A stretch of DNA of 64,000 bases from Symsagittifera roscoffensis. Taxonomy: Eukaryota > Xenacoelomorpha > Acoela > Convolutidae. Position numbers and translations under genes: made by a program. The DNA is taken from the NCBI RefSeq assembly GCF_963678635.1, contig NC_087068.1, forward strand, positions 57,459,896 to 57,523,895, read 5' to 3'. Shown here piece by piece: positions 11,908-24,150 of this stretch (position 1 is the first letter of the stretch; each line of letters opens with the position of its first letter). Under the pieces are notes generated by a model. It searched no databases and was not told where the DNA came from. It saw only the letters and a list, made by a program, of their open reading frames with translations.

Positions 11908-12696
11908 AATAAATTGAAGTTGATTTGACCACTTTTTTCCAAAGAACTTAGCACAGGCAAGTGAATAAGGGGGTAAGACAGACGCTTATTTTTGCTCAAA
12001 ATTTTGGTTGAATTTAAGTTTTAATCTTCTGCAACACTGAAATTTACACAACCCCGGTTGACCAAAATTTCTAATCATACAAGTTCCGTAAATGAAAAAT
12101 TCTTATCTTTAGAACATCCTAGAAGTTCATATCTATACTAATTTGAATGAAACCTGTACGATACGCAGTTTTTCATACACAAAAATTAAATGGGTAACAA
12201 TTTACCATACACGAACATTCAAAAAATAATTTGCATTGCGCTTAGAAAATCTGTTTTTTTTTTCTACACAATTACCAAAGGTGAATTAAGTGGTAACAAT
12301 CCCACAGATAAACTGCTAAATCTGTATGAGACTAGAAAAATTCTACCTTAAGACATCAGTAGCTAAAAAGTAGCCTGTTTTTTATAGGTTCAGCTTTATC
12401 TGAACATAAAAACAAAACGCACAAATTATGGTTATGCAAAAACCTGTTTCTTGTAAAATTTTGATAATTTGTTTCAATTTGAACTCCGTTATTAGACGAA
12501 AACAATGAAATTGTGCAGGCGAAAAAAAATTTTCCCGTGAACTAGTTGCTTGAGCACAGAATTGAGTTAGCAATCTTCAAAGCGAAAAAATCACCGCACT
12601 TGCGCACTTATGTGTTTTTTTTTTCTGTAAAAAAAAAGCTTATTGTACAATTTCCAAACATGAAAACGCAACATAAAAAGTGTGTCTTTTTTCAAT
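11908..12696. other. Non-coding interval
   Basis: No gene is seen. It ends at the target-site duplication ACTCC (12,697-12,701) of the BEL/Pao element. Confidence 0.4.
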
Positions 12697-12701
12697 ACTC
12701 C

Positions 12702-12888
12702 TGTCTACGACATTTGAACTTTATTCTTTGCCGAACCTAATTTTGCCACAATTTCGACATGAATATGCCGCCATATTAGTAAATTGAAAGACTCAAAACT
12801 CAAAAATCAAAAGAAATCATAAAAAGAAACAACTAAACTACGATTTGAAATTGGAATCTTAATCACCCAAAACGTGTTGCTATTGTCA
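12702..12888 (+). repeat. 5' LTR of BEL/Pao element
   Basis: Starts TGTCTACGACATTTGAAC and ends GCTATTGTCA. Compared with the 3' LTR it shows scattered single changes (for example CACAATTTCG versus CACATTTTCG) at the same length. Confidence 0.9.
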
Positions 12889-12889
12889 T

Positions 12890-12907
12890 TGGCGCACAAT
12901 AGTTTTT
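12890..12907 (+). other. Primer-binding site of BEL/Pao element
   Basis: TTGGCGCACAATAG lies one base after the LTR end. Its TGG start is what is expected for pairing with a tRNA 3' CCA. The tRNA species is not identified. Confidence 0.55.
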
Positions 12908-13173
12908 TTAAAAAAAGAAACCGAAACCAAGGTTTTTTTTTGTTTGAAAAATCAGCGAACCCATCCTTATACTAACCAATCATATTGTTTCCTTTTTTTT
13001 TTCTTTTTTTGGATTGTAAGTTCCAAAGAAGAAAAAAAAACTCAAAATCATTTTTTTGTTACAATACAATTGCGAGGGTTCCATGTAATCAAAGGAATTA
13101 CATATTGGCCATTTTACATTTTGTCTGACACGTCAAAACTTGAATTAAGTTTAGGAGACATAGCCAATTAAAA

Positions 13174-15831
13174 ATGAATTCAAACTATGATGCTGTTTTT
13201 AAAGTCATAGAAACAGACGTATAAATTTTAGCAAAAGCAATTAACCAAGCCATAAGCGATTCCGACGAAGTACAGATCATAAACGATTTCTTAACGGAAT
13301 TGAAGAGCTTGCTTGACGATGCCAATAACGAAGCAGTCAAGATAATACGCACCGGAACGGACCAGCAAGACTCAATCATTGAACGATTAAAAACTTTGAA
13401 AGTTTTGTACCGAACGATCCAACTACGATCAAAACGATACGAGCGTACCCTCAACAACACTGCCACGTCTTCTTTTTACTCGTCACGATTAGCCAGCAAC
13501 GTCTCGACGCCTTCAATAATACGACAAGCCTTGGAAATTCTTCCCCTTCGACGCTAAACGGAAAGTTTAACCCGTAGTACCACTACACAAAACGTCACCA
13601 TGGACCAGGACACCCCGGACGATTTGCCACAATTTTCAGGATTGCCAGCAATCTTAAACGCTACTTCAAACCACAGATCAAATTCCGCCCAGGACAATTC
13701 AGGACTCCTACTTCGCCCCGGATCTAACAGCGATGCCAATACCTTGGATCATCGCATTCATCAACAACAAACAGAAACTCTTGGAACTCAAACTGCCCAT
13801 GGAACTCACCTCCATCCTCAGTCAAACCTCTCATTGCAGCAGCCGAACGCCGACTTGTCACAAAGTTCAAACCTTCAGCCGAACCACCCACAAGCTCAAC
13901 TTCAAGAAACGACTATAGAATTGAACAATGGAACTCAACTCCAAATCGACAATCAGCAATTGACAGCAACAGTGGGACAAAGACCGAACTCAGAAGCTCA
14001 ACTTCATGAAACGTCACCGCACTCCAACCCTGGAACTCAAATCCAAGTTTTCAATCAGCAGATGAACGCATCAGCAACCCGACAAAGAAATGTTTCAGCG
14101 CCAATATTTCTACCGACAGCATCTTCAAAAGCAGCTCAGAGTCAAATGATCGGACAGCAAAGCACACACCCAATTCTTGCTCCACAGACAGCTAGCCCCC
14201 TACATGGACTATACCAGCCTTCAAGCTAACAACAGAACCAGCCTTCAAGCCAACAACAGAACCAGCCTTCAAGGCAACAACAGAGGACACATAATCCGAA
14301 TAGCGCCTTTAGACCCATCTTGACGATTGGAAATCAGAATTCAACCAATCATCCCCCCACCAACGTGTTCAGTGGACACCAGACGACAGCTAAGGGTATC
14401 ACAAACATCAACGGAGTACCGATACCAGCACAACCAGCACTACTGCCAACAAACCAAGGAGATCAACGAACAGCAACAAATTGGACCTCCAGCCAGCCGA
14501 CCCTGACTCACCAATGTACACAACCTGCCATACGATCGTACCAGGAACAATTTCTGGGAACCACGACAGCATACAACCCTACGAACATGCCGACATCATC
14601 AACAACAGCCTTCTTTCATGCAGGCTGCAGGGGACCAACAGCAACAACTCACCCAAATATCAACCGACCTCCCCCTCATCAACATGCAGTCCATCAACAT
14701 GCAGCACATCAACATGCAGCACATCAGAACCAGCCGACTTATTTTCCGATTCCGACCAACCTTGGAACAGCACCGACAGACCACAACCATCATCAAACGA
14801 TCTCGAAAACATTCAGGAAATCAGTGCCCGTTGTAAAACCATTCATATTCGACGGATAACCTGAACAATGGTTAGATTGGATAGGACTGTTCAACGCAAC
14901 CATCAACAGCACCGACATGACAAACTCGGAAAAGATGACTCATCTGCAGAAACTTGTATCCGGAGATGCCAAATCTCTCATCCGAGGATATGGATGCAAG
15001 GGAGCAATGTATGACGCAGCCCTTCAGCGACTGAAAAACGACTTTCGTAACCCGACGAAGATAGTTACATCCTTCCTTCGACGACTCGACGCCATCAGCG
15101 GCCCCAATCTGCGACATACCAGAAGCTACAAGGACCTCGCCAACTTCCTACAGACAATGGTCGATACATTCACGACACTTGGATTCCAGCACGATCTACA
15201 CTCTACGACAAATGTCCAAACAGTTTTGTCAAAACTGCCTACCCCTTGCCGACTAGAATGGAATAGATACAATCTGTAATGCAACATCAGACAACCATCA
15301 CTCATCGACCTCACCAATTGGTTCAACATCTACGCCGAAGCATGCAGCGATTTGCCGAGCAACAGCAACAACAACAACACCAGAAACAGCAGCAGCAGCA
15401 ACAACTACAACAGCAGCAACACTCAAGGATCATCATCCAACGGTCACACCCACCAACATGGACCATCGGATCACCGCGCCAATCAGAACAACCGGAACCA
15501 GCAACGCAGCCAGCAGCAACATAAATCTGGACAAAAGGATCAACGACGAGATTTTTGCCCGGAGAAACGCAATTGCCAGTACCTTGGAAAATGCCAACAC
15601 ATCATCGCAATGAACACAAAGGACAGATTACAACATGCCAGGGACCTACAACTATGTTTCAACTGCCTCAGCCCCCTCAATCAACTCAAACCTGCCGGAC
15701 GGACGGATGCAGTAAGAAACACCACACACTTCTGCACAACAGCAGCACCTACAACTCGACGACACAGAGGGAGACAGCCAACCGGAACTCCAGACAACAT
15801 GACGACATCACCAAATGCAGCACCAGCATAA
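13174..15831 (+). pseudogene. BEL/Pao gag, interrupted by five in-frame TAA codons
   Basis: One continuous reading frame from ATG 13,174 to about 15,680, broken by TAA at 13,222, 13,555, 14,227, 14,857 and 15,277. The middle is Gln/Asn/Pro-rich with a 24-bp tandem repeat (14,215-14,290) and a His/Gln repeat of 15-bp units (14,680-14,730). After the FDG motif at about 14,850 comes the conserved capsid segment (EQWLDW, EKMTHLQKLVSGDAKSLI). A Cys/His cluster (CPEK..CQYLGKCQHI and LCFNCL) at 15,555-15,680 is the nucleocapsid zinc-binding region. One stop (14,227) lies where the sister repeat has CAA, so C-to-T decay explains it. A frameshift near 15,680-15,710 moves into the pol frame. Confidence 0.8.
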
Positions 15832-17411
15832 GCAGAAAAAAATCGACGCGCCACATTCCGACCCTGCCAATAACGATCTCTCATGGCAAACATAGAGTTC
15901 ATGCCCATGCAATGCTTGATTGTGGAAGCAAACTGACATTGCTTAAATCATCAATCGCCCTCCAACTCAAACAAGATCTGCAATTAGACGACACCATGCA
16001 GCTAAACCAAGCACTGACATCATCAAACACAGCTTCTACAAAGATGACGATCGCGATTGGACCCTACAGCCAGCAAAAGCAGCCATTTCAACTAAATGAC
16101 ATCGACGTCATAATGGATTGGAACCTTTCCCAATTCAACCCTGAACTCGTCAACTCCATCTGCCAAAGGAACGAGCCACTTCAACACATTCGGATAGCCA
16201 CACTGCCCTCGAAACAAATCGGAATCATCATTGGATGCGATTTCGCCGAACTCATGACACCTTCAGAAGTAATCCATTCAAAACAAAATGTGCCTATTGG
16301 ATGGAAAACGCCACTTGGATGGTCTCTCTGTGGACGAGACAATGCAGCGACACCCAACGACATCAACACAATCAACTTCACGACAGTCGATACACTGTTT
16401 CGCCACGTAGCTGAATGGATGAAAGTGGACGCCGAAGGGATTTCAACTGACCAACGCAGCCTCTCAACAGACGACAAGGAAGCTCTCCGCATCTTGGAAT
16501 CTTCACCAACCCGCTTGCCAAATGGACACTACGAAGTTGCAATGCTTTGGAAACGTGGACAACAACTGCCAAACAATAGATGGCTTGCCAAGAAGCAGCT
16601 CGACAGCCTTCTCCAACGACTGAAGAGAAACACCGAGATGGCACAGAAATATCAGGAGACCATCGACACCGACTTGCAGAAAGTTTTCATAGTCAAAGTT
16701 GATGATTCCCATGAAGACTCAACAGGAAAGTGGTACCATCCTCAACATCCAGTGACAAACATCAATAAACCTGGCAAGGTACGCCGAGTCCTTAATGCAT
16801 CGAGCACCTGCAAAGGAGTATCACTCAACAGCAACCTACTAACTGGACCAGACCTCCTCACAAACCTTACTGGAATCGTTATGCGATTTCGCGAGGACCA
16901 AATTGCTATTTCTGCCGACATTGAAGCAATGTTCATGCAGGTCTTCGTGAGCACAGAGGACCAGCCGTATTTGCGATTTCTGTGGAAGGACAACACGGGC
17001 CAACCCGCAACCTTCCAATACACCCGCCACATCTTCGGAGCTACCGACTCACCATGTGTTGCCTGCTATGCCACTCGACAATGTGCGAAGGACAATGCCG
17101 ACAAATATCCAGCCTTGGAGCAAATCACAAAACGCAACATATACATGGACGACCTATACAAAGCCGTTTCAACACCGACGGAAGCGACACAGTTATTGAA
17201 CGACCTTCAAAAGATGTTCAGCCTTGGAGGTTTCAACCTCACAAAATGGACCTCAAACTCTCAACAATTCCTCACAACAGTCAACGAGAATCACTCTGAA
17301 AACAGCGACAGCCTCACCAAAAAGGAACGACCCCGAAAGAGTTCTTGGAGTGAAATAGAAACCAGACACGGACGTCTTTCTTGTGGAAGCAAAGAAGTTT
17401 CACGCCATTGA
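15555..17411 (+). pseudogene. BEL/Pao pol, protease and reverse transcriptase part
   Basis: After the shifted zinc-knuckle segment (CRTDGCSKKHHTLLH) comes an aspartic protease with LDCGSKLTLL in the position of the usual DxGS active site. Reverse transcriptase follows, with ISADIEAMFMQV, the IFGATDSP motif and catalytic YMDDL at about 17,140-17,155. Reading is continuous for 618 codons and then leaves frame near 17,335; a TAG at 17,356 follows in the next frame, where the family has a Trp-like residue. Copying of element RNA is the family role. This copy could not make an unbroken polyprotein. Confidence 0.85.
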
Positions 17412-19533
17412 CAAGCAGGACTTAACGCTGCGCAAACTATTGAAGTTTGCTTCTTCAATCTTTGACCCGCTTGGAATTACGATGCCACTGACAATTCAAC
17501 TACGACAATCACTTCAACTTGCCTGGAGTAATGGACCTCAATGGGACAAACCTCTAAACATGGAGCATTTAACAGACCTCAACAATTGGATAGACAAGCG
17601 AAGCCAATTCAACGACATCTGCCTGCCCCGGACTTACTTGAAACCAGAAACGAAGCTACTGGAAACCCAACTCCATGTATTCAGCGACGCCTCCGAACTT
17701 GCCTTAGCATCAGTTGCTTACCTCAGAATCAGATACGACGACGACACAACGGAACTCAAATTCGTCATTGGAAAAGCCCGAGTAGCACCCATCAGCAGAA
17801 TGACAATTCCAAATCTCGAGCTTCAAGCCGCCACTAACGGAGCTAAACTGTCTCGTTTCATCAAAAAACAACATGACATACGAATCGACAGTACGACACT
17901 ATGGACAGATAATACAACAGTTCTTCATTGGATAAACTCGCCGAATCAACGACACCGGATCTTCATTGCCAACCGCCTGAATTTAATCATGGACTCAATA
18001 TCTCCACTGGACTGGAGATACGTGCCCAGCAAAGACAACCCTGCAGACGACGGAACACGTGGTTACAAAGCATGTGACTTGACTACCGATTCACGATGGA
18101 TCAAAGGACCAGACTTCTTGTTAAGACCATCATCAGATTGGCCTAATCAGCCGCCAACACAACCTACAGCCGATATTCATCTGACAGACAACGACCCACA
18201 ACCGCCAACATCAGTAATCGACTTCAACCGACTTAGCACTTGGACAAGAGCACTCAGAGTTACTTCATATGTTCTTCTCTTCGCAGAAAACATCAAAAGG
18301 AAGACACGCCAGAGCCTCTCACTTCAATACCTCACCTTAGGATTTGCATGGATCATTGAACACTCACAGAATCAATCATTCCCCAAGGAAATAGCATGCC
18401 TGACAAAGAAATCTGACATTCCACCCCGCAGCCCTCTACAACCTCTTTGCCCCTTCAACGACGATCACGGGTACTTACGTGCCAAAGGACGACTACAGAA
18501 AGCCCCGCTTCTACTTTGCAGTCAACATCCAGTCATTCTGAACGCAGAAAACTACCCAATACAACTCTTCATGAAGCAAACACACAAAATAAATTCCCAT
18601 TGTGGAATGGAACACACCCGAAGCATTCTTCAGCAGGACTTTTGGATCATAAGATCACGCAAGCATCTGAAGAAAACTATTCGACAATGCATACCGTGCC
18701 GACGCCTTCGACAGGTTCCAGTGAAGCCTCTGATGGCAGATCTACCCCTACAACGACACCCTTTATCGGAAAACAGTTACCCCTTCTACTCAACAGGAAT
18801 TGACTTCTTTGGACCCTTTGCCACGCGGAACAACGACGAGTGCAGTAAGCGATACGCTCTCTTCTTCACCTGCCTCGTCACGCGAGCATTTAATTCAGAA
18901 ATATGCCAGCAAATTGACACAAACTCAACTCTACAAGCCATACGCCGTTTCATCGCTAGACGCGGTAAACCCAGGATCATCTTCCCTGACAACGGAAAAA
19001 CCTTCGTTGCAGCTGACAAGGAATTACAGGAAAGCCTTTCTGAGATTCAACACAGCAACGACTTCAACAATCAATGCCAATTACTTGGAATAACCTGGGA
19101 GTTCAACCCACCTGCAGCTCCTCACTTTGGTGGATCATGGGAACGCCTCATAAAAACATTTAAGATTGCCTTCTACAAAGTCATCGGAACACGGACACTG
19201 GACGACGAAACTCTGTCAACTTTCACGTGCGAGGTTGAAGCTATGATGAATTCTCGCCCGCTAACCCACGTCTCATCAGACCCAACCGACGACGAGCCCC
19301 TTACACCCAATCACCTTCTACTAGGACGACCAACAAACAATTTGCCTCCCGGATTGTTTCTCCCTCGCCACACAACGGACAAGAAAACTTGGAAACAAGC
19401 TCAAGCCTTGAGTCAACAGTTCCGGTACAGATACCTCAAAGACTACTTGCCAACCTTGACAACCCGAACGAAATGGACAAAGCAAGTGGAAAATCTTCAG
19501 CAAGGAGACCTTGATGGATACTGGAAGACCTAA
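17383..19533 (+). pseudogene. BEL/Pao pol, RNase H and integrase part
   Basis: Continuation of pol in the next frame. It contains the RT thumb (SSIFDPLGI), RNase H landmarks (VFSDASELALA, LWTDNTTVLHWINS), an HHCC zinc-binding domain (about 18,590-18,710) and integrase with a DDE triad at GIDFFGPF, FPDNGKTF and GGSWERLIK. It stops at TAA 19,531 after GYWKT. BEL integrases usually run on further, and a decayed continuation (EVFGPWDGYF) can be read past the stop, so this TAA may be another nonsense change. The last ~360 bp are duplicated at 21,248-21,604. Confidence 0.85.
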
Positions 19534-19800
19534 CGCCTCGAGGTCTTTGGCCCCTGGGACGGGTACTTTGTACTTTCCCAGGTGCAGTCGGAATCGTTCG
19601 CTCCTGCGAAATTAAGACTAGCAGGGGATTCTACACCGACCAGCAGTCAAACTCTCGCGAGTATTGGACCACAGTAACAACTTGATGACCAACATGATCA
19701 ACGACAGCTAACAACCAGATGACCATTACAATCAACGACGACGTACCATCAGCTTCAACGAACATTTTTCTAATTTGCAACCTGCAAATAGGCCCGGCTA

Positions 19801-19987
19801 TGTCTACGACATTTGAACTTTATTCTTTGCCGAACCTAATTTTGCCACATTTTCGACATGAATATGCCGCCATATTAGTAAATTGAAAGACTCAAAACTC
19901 AAAAATCAAAAGAAATCATAGAAAGAAACAACTAAACTACGATTTGAAATTGGAATCTTAATCACCCAAAAAGTATTGCCATTGTCA
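19801..19987 (+). repeat. 3' LTR of BEL/Pao element
   Basis: Starts TGTCTACGACATTTGAAC, ends GCCATTGTCA, and is followed by the target duplication ACTCC. It is preceded by AAATAGGCCCGGCTA, a poor polypurine tract. Confidence 0.9.
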
Positions 19988-20258
19988 ACTCCAATTTTTT
20001 TTTTTACATTCATAAATGATTTTTTTTCCAAATCTTGACTTTTAGACACTCAATATCATTTAGCTGTCCTGACTTTTTTTTCCGAAATCTCGAAACATGT
20101 GAGGCGATTCAAAGAAGACAGCTTTAAAGGAAAAAGGAAAACACCGAAGGTTGAGGAAACGCTAATTTGGAGGTTAAATTTGAGAAGCTTATTTATGATC
20201 GGCTGAAAAAAGAAATTGGCTTTCCAAGTGATCTTTACCGTCATCAAGTGATCTTTCC

Positions 20259-20400
20259 GAAGACACGAGGTTAAATATGTTTCAATTCAAAAGCAACTGT
20301 ATCGTTCAAAATACTACACTCTTTTGTTTCAGTGTGTGCCAGACAATATAGCGATCACAAGGTCAAAACAGCAGGTATCCAGGTTGAGCCAAAGACTTAA
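20259..20400 (-). repeat. Probable Gypsy LTR remnant, left copy 1
   Basis: GAAGACACGAGGTTAAATAT and GCCAGACAATATAGCGATCA match the block at 28,013-28,130 beside the gag start. Homology fades to the right, so only part of an LTR is visible. Confidence 0.5.
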
Positions 20401-21247
20401 CATTTATCTCAAAATTGTCCCTATTTCGTAGAGGCAAACAAAATGAATTTTAAATTGGTAGATTGAAATTTTATAATCACCAGAACCCAGCTGGTACATA
20501 ATATGCTTGTATAAATATAGTTGAATTTTAGCGTATGTAAACGTTTTAACTTTAAGTTTTTGGGCTTAAGCTGTCGGCCCTTTCCCTGGGTTCTCTTGGC
20601 GATTTCTTTTTGCTACGTCCGATCAATCAAATTGATCAATACGCCACCCATCTTGATGACCCCCTTTGCTGCCTCGTCGAAAGTCGCATGGCTTCCCCCG
20701 GTTTCTAACTCCTCGAGCCGTCAGTTCCCGATGTCCCCGTTTGCTCGTTTCTCGAGGATTCGGTCGTGTTGTCTTTCCTACTTTCGTCGCCCCCTGTTGT
20801 CTCATTCGTCGGATTCTCTACGCTCTTCACTTCTGCTCGTTGGTTCTCGTCTTCATCTTCGCTGTACTCGTCGCTGCTTGTATCGATAGCTCATCGCAGT
20901 TTCTTTCTCTCATGCTCCTCTGTCCCTGTGGACGCCCGTGTCTTCGGCAATTTGCATTTCGGCTGTTCTCCTCTCGTTGGTAACCTGCTCTCTTTCGCCG
21001 CCGATTCGGCCTCTTGCGTGGTAACTCTCGCACTCAGGCATGAGGTGCTCGTGGAACTGGGGCCTTGAGTAGTCGCCGTTACCGCTCGATGCTCCTCGGC
21101 TTCCAGTCTAAACGAAACGCCGCTTCGTCTTAGTCGAGATCCTTTTTTCAATTCAGCCGTATGTGGTGTTACTTTTTCGATTCTACTAGACAAACGTTTA
21201 TATCTCCGTGGGTCTTTCGAGTCTGTGACTCCAGTCCTTTGTTATAC

Positions 21248-21604
21248 AAAGTCATCGGAACACGGACACTGGACGACGAAACTCTGTCAACCTTCACGTG
21301 CGAGGTTGAAGCTATGATTAATTCTCGCCCGCTAACCCACGTCTCATCAGACCCAACCGACGACGAGCCCCTTACACCCAATCACCTTCTACTAGGACGA
21401 CCAACAAACAATTTGCCTCCCGGATTGTTTCTCCCTCGCCACACAACGGACAAGAAAACTTGGAAACAAGCTCAAGCCTTGAGTGAACAGTTCCGGTACA
21501 GATACCTCAAAGACTACTTGCCAACCTTGACAACCCGAACGAAATGGACAAAGCAAGTGGAAAATCTTCAGCAAGGAGACCTTGATGGATACTGGAAGAC
21601 CTAA
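21248..21604 (+). pseudogene. Duplicated 3' fragment of BEL integrase
   Basis: Encodes the last ~118 residues of integrase (VIGTRTLDDETLS to GDLDGYWKT), open only because of the short tandem duplication. The apparent upstream extension to 21,161 is a junction artefact. Confidence 0.85.
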
Positions 21605-21871
21605 CGCCTCGAGGTCTTTGGCCCCTGGGACGGGTACTTTGTACTTTCCCAGGTGCAGTCGGAATCGTTCGCTCCTGCGAAATTAAGACTAGCAGGGGAT
21701 TCTACACCGACCAGCAGTCAAACTCTCGCGAGTATTGGACCACAGTAACAACTTGATGACCAACATGATCAACGACAGCTAACAACCAGATGACCATTAC
21801 AATCAACGACGACGTACCATCAGCTTCAACGAACATTTTTCTAATTTGCAACCTGCAAATAGGCCCGGCTA

Positions 21872-22058
21872 TGTCTACGACATTTGAACTTTATTCTTTG
21901 CCGAACCTAATTTTGCCACATTTTCGACATGAATATGCCGCCATATTAGTAAATTGAAAGACTCAAAACTCAAAAATCAAAAGAAATTATAGAAAGAAAC
22001 AACTAAACTACGATTTGAAATTGGAATCTTAATCACCCAAAAAGTATTGCCATTGTCA
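21872..22058 (+). repeat. Duplicated BEL LTR
   Basis: 187-bp copy of the 3' LTR, displaced by 2,071 bp through the tandem duplication. The flanking ACTCC is also copied. Confidence 0.85.
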
Positions 22059-22331
22059 ACTCCAATCGTTTTTTTTTTACATTCATAAATGATTTTTTTT
22101 CCAAATCTTGACTTTTAGACACTCAATATCATTTAGCTGTCCTGACTTTTTTTTCCGAAATCTCGAAACATGTGAGGCGATTCAAAGAAGACAGCTTTAA
22201 AGGAAAAAGGAAAACACCGAAGGTTGAGGAAACGCTAATTTGGAGGTTAAATTTGAGAAGCTTATTTATGATCGGCTGAAAAAAGAAACGGGCTTTCCAA
22301 GTGATCTTTACCGTCATCAAGTGATCTTTCC

Positions 22332-22473
22332 GAAGACACGAGGTTAAATATGTTTCAATTCAAAAGCAACTGTATCGTTCAAAATACTACACTCTTTTGT
22401 TTCAGTGTGTGCCAGACAATATAGCGATCACAAGGTCAAAACAGCAGGTATCCAGGTTGAGCCAAAGACTTAA
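22332..22473 (-). repeat. Probable Gypsy LTR remnant, duplicated copy
   Basis: Identical in arrangement to 20,259-20,400, produced by the 2.07-kb duplication. Confidence 0.5.
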
Positions 22474-23589
22474 CATTTATCTCAAAATTGTCCCTATTTC
22501 GTAGAGGCAACCAAAATGAATTTTAAATTGGTAGATTGAAATTTTATAATCACCAGAACCCAGCTGGTACATAATATGCTTGTATAAATATAGTTGAATT
22601 TTAGCGTATGTAAACGTTTTAACTTTAAGTTTTTGGGCTTAAGCTGTCGGCCCTTTCCCTGGGTTCTCTTGGCGATTTCTTTTTGCTACGTCCGATCAAT
22701 CAAATTGATCAATACGCCACCCATCTTGATCACCCCCTTTGCTGCCTCGTCGAAAGTCGCATGGCTTCCCCCGGTTTCTAACTCCTCGAGCCGTCAGTTC
22801 CCGATGTCCCCGTTTGCTCGTTTCTCGAGGATTCGGTCGTGTTGTCTTTCCTACTTTCGTCGCCCCCTGTTGTCTCATTCGTCGGATTTTCTACGCTCTT
22901 CACTTCTGCTCGTTGGTTCTCGTCTTCATCTTCGCTGTACTCGTCGCTGCTTGTATCGATAGCTCATCGCAGTTTCTTTCTCTCATGCTCCTCTGTCCCT
23001 GTGGACGCCCGTGTCTTCGGCAATTTGCATTTCGGCTGTTCTCCTCTCGTTGGTAACCTGCTCTCTTTCGCCGCCGATTCGGCCTCTTGCGTGGTAACTC
23101 TCGCACTCAGGCATGAGGTGCTCGTGGAACTGGGGCCTTGAGTAGTCGCCGTTACCGCTCGATGCTCCTCGGCTTCCAGTCTAAACGAAACGCCGCTTCG
23201 TCTTAGTCGAGATCCTTTTTTCAATTCAGCCGTATGTGGTGTTACTTTTTCGATTCTACTAGACAAACGTTTATATCTCCGTGGGTCTTTCGAGTCTGTG
23301 ACTCCAGTCCTTTGTTATACTAAAGTCGTACTGGCCTTGTGTAGTTTCAGCCACGATGGTGCGTTTGGGTGTCTCAGCTCTACATCCGTCTCCGCCAGTT
23401 CATACTCGTCCAGTACTCGAGGAGTCCTTCGACTCTGTGGGGCATATTTTAAATTACTGCGCTTCTCCCAGTCCAAATTCGTTTCGACTTAAGGTCGTGC
23501 GCTCGCCTCATCTAAACGTTACATTTTAATTATTGTTTTTAATTATACATTTGATTATTTTAATTACACATTTGTTTATTATGTGTAAC

Positions 23590-24150
23590 TAATTATACAT
23601 TTGCCCAATCGAAATTTTTCAATGACGGTTTTTTGGAGAGTGAGTTTGCCTCTTTTCTATGATATGCCTCGAACGGTATCACTTTACTTTTAGAGTGCGG
23701 TACGAAACTTGATGCGCTTAACGCTCCTGATAAATTTTTCTTGAATTTTTGATTTCTTTCTTCCCCTAGGTACGCGAGGACATCACTTTTTATTGAGCCG
23801 ATGGTTCTTTGACCATAAAGGTAGCGCGGTTTCCTTGGGCTCCCATGTGTTTCAATATTTTTTCTTAGGAGTTTAGCACATTTTTTCAAGCCAAAGGTCA
23901 ATGTGAACATGCGTCCACCGCTACTAAGACATATTTCTTTCGCTCTCTTATGTAAATTACTGGGCCCCAAAAATCCAGTTGAACTAAATCGTTCGGTTCC
24001 TTCGGTTTGCATGTTGTACCTATGTCTCCCTCCGGTATATCCGGCTTAAGAAATTTACCTGCCATAAGAATTTTCCGTGCATCAGTGGGGTCTAACATCT
24101 TTCGCCGCTGGGAACGTCTTGTCTCTCCCGTGATGTTTGTGGCGCAGTCA
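23590..24150 (-). pseudogene. Ty3/Gypsy integrase fragment
   Basis: A minus-strand frame reads NDLVQLDFWGPV...KKYVLVAVDACSH, the start of a Gypsy integrase catalytic core (first catalytic Asp in LDFWGP). A second frame (23,593-24,012) overlaps it, showing a frameshift in the middle of the domain. The rest of the DDE core is not continuous. Confidence 0.6.

Larger units (their letters stand above)
12702..19987 (+). mobile_element. BEL/Pao LTR retrotransposon, structurally complete, coding region decayed
   Basis: Bounded by 187-bp LTRs starting TG and ending CA, with a perfect 5-bp target duplication ACTCC at 12,697-12,701 and 19,988-19,992. A primer-binding site starting TGG lies just inside the 5' LTR. 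Internal order is gag, zinc knuckles, aspartic protease, RT, RNase H, integrase, which is the BEL/Pao order. The LTRs differ at only a handful of positions, so insertion was fairly recent, yet gag carries five in-frame TAA stops and pol has at least two frameshifts and a TAG. Its 3' end, from position 19,177, was later copied in tandem. Confidence 0.9.
19177..21247 (+). repeat. Copy 1 of recent 2.07-kb tandem duplication
   Basis: Sequence from ACAAAGTCATCGGAACACGG in BEL integrase to the junction GTTATAC is repeated immediately downstream with very few differences. It spans the BEL 3' end and LTR, about 270 bp of spacer, the LTR-like repeat of the Gypsy element and GC-richer Gypsy-derived sequence. 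Three bases (TAC) are shared at the breakpoints, suggesting microhomology. Confidence 0.85.
21248..23320 (+). repeat. Copy 2 of recent 2.07-kb tandem duplication
   Basis: Nearly identical to 19,177-21,247, 2 bp longer owing to a change in a poly-T tract near 22,068. Single changes include ATGATGAAT to ATGATTAAT and GAGTCAACAG to GAGTGAACAG. The Gypsy-derived sequence continues uninterrupted to the right only from this copy, so the duplication post-dates both element insertions. Confidence 0.85.

Noticed and set aside
15279-15524. Gln-rich frames in BEL gag as a separate host polyQ gene
   Set aside because: They are alternative readings of the CAG/CAA-rich linker of gag.
13174-15680. Reassigned genetic code with TAA read as Gln
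   Set aside because: Other long genes (PolB, capsid, BEL pol) use TAA as an end and have no internal TAA. The BEL copy also has frameshifts and a TAG, so decay is simpler.
20521-23056. Paired plus-strand frames rich in Ser/Arg/Leu (for example 20,666-20,983 and 22,739-23,056)
   Set aside because: Repeated only because of the 2.07-kb duplication. The minus strand continues the Gypsy element and explains the GC-richer composition.
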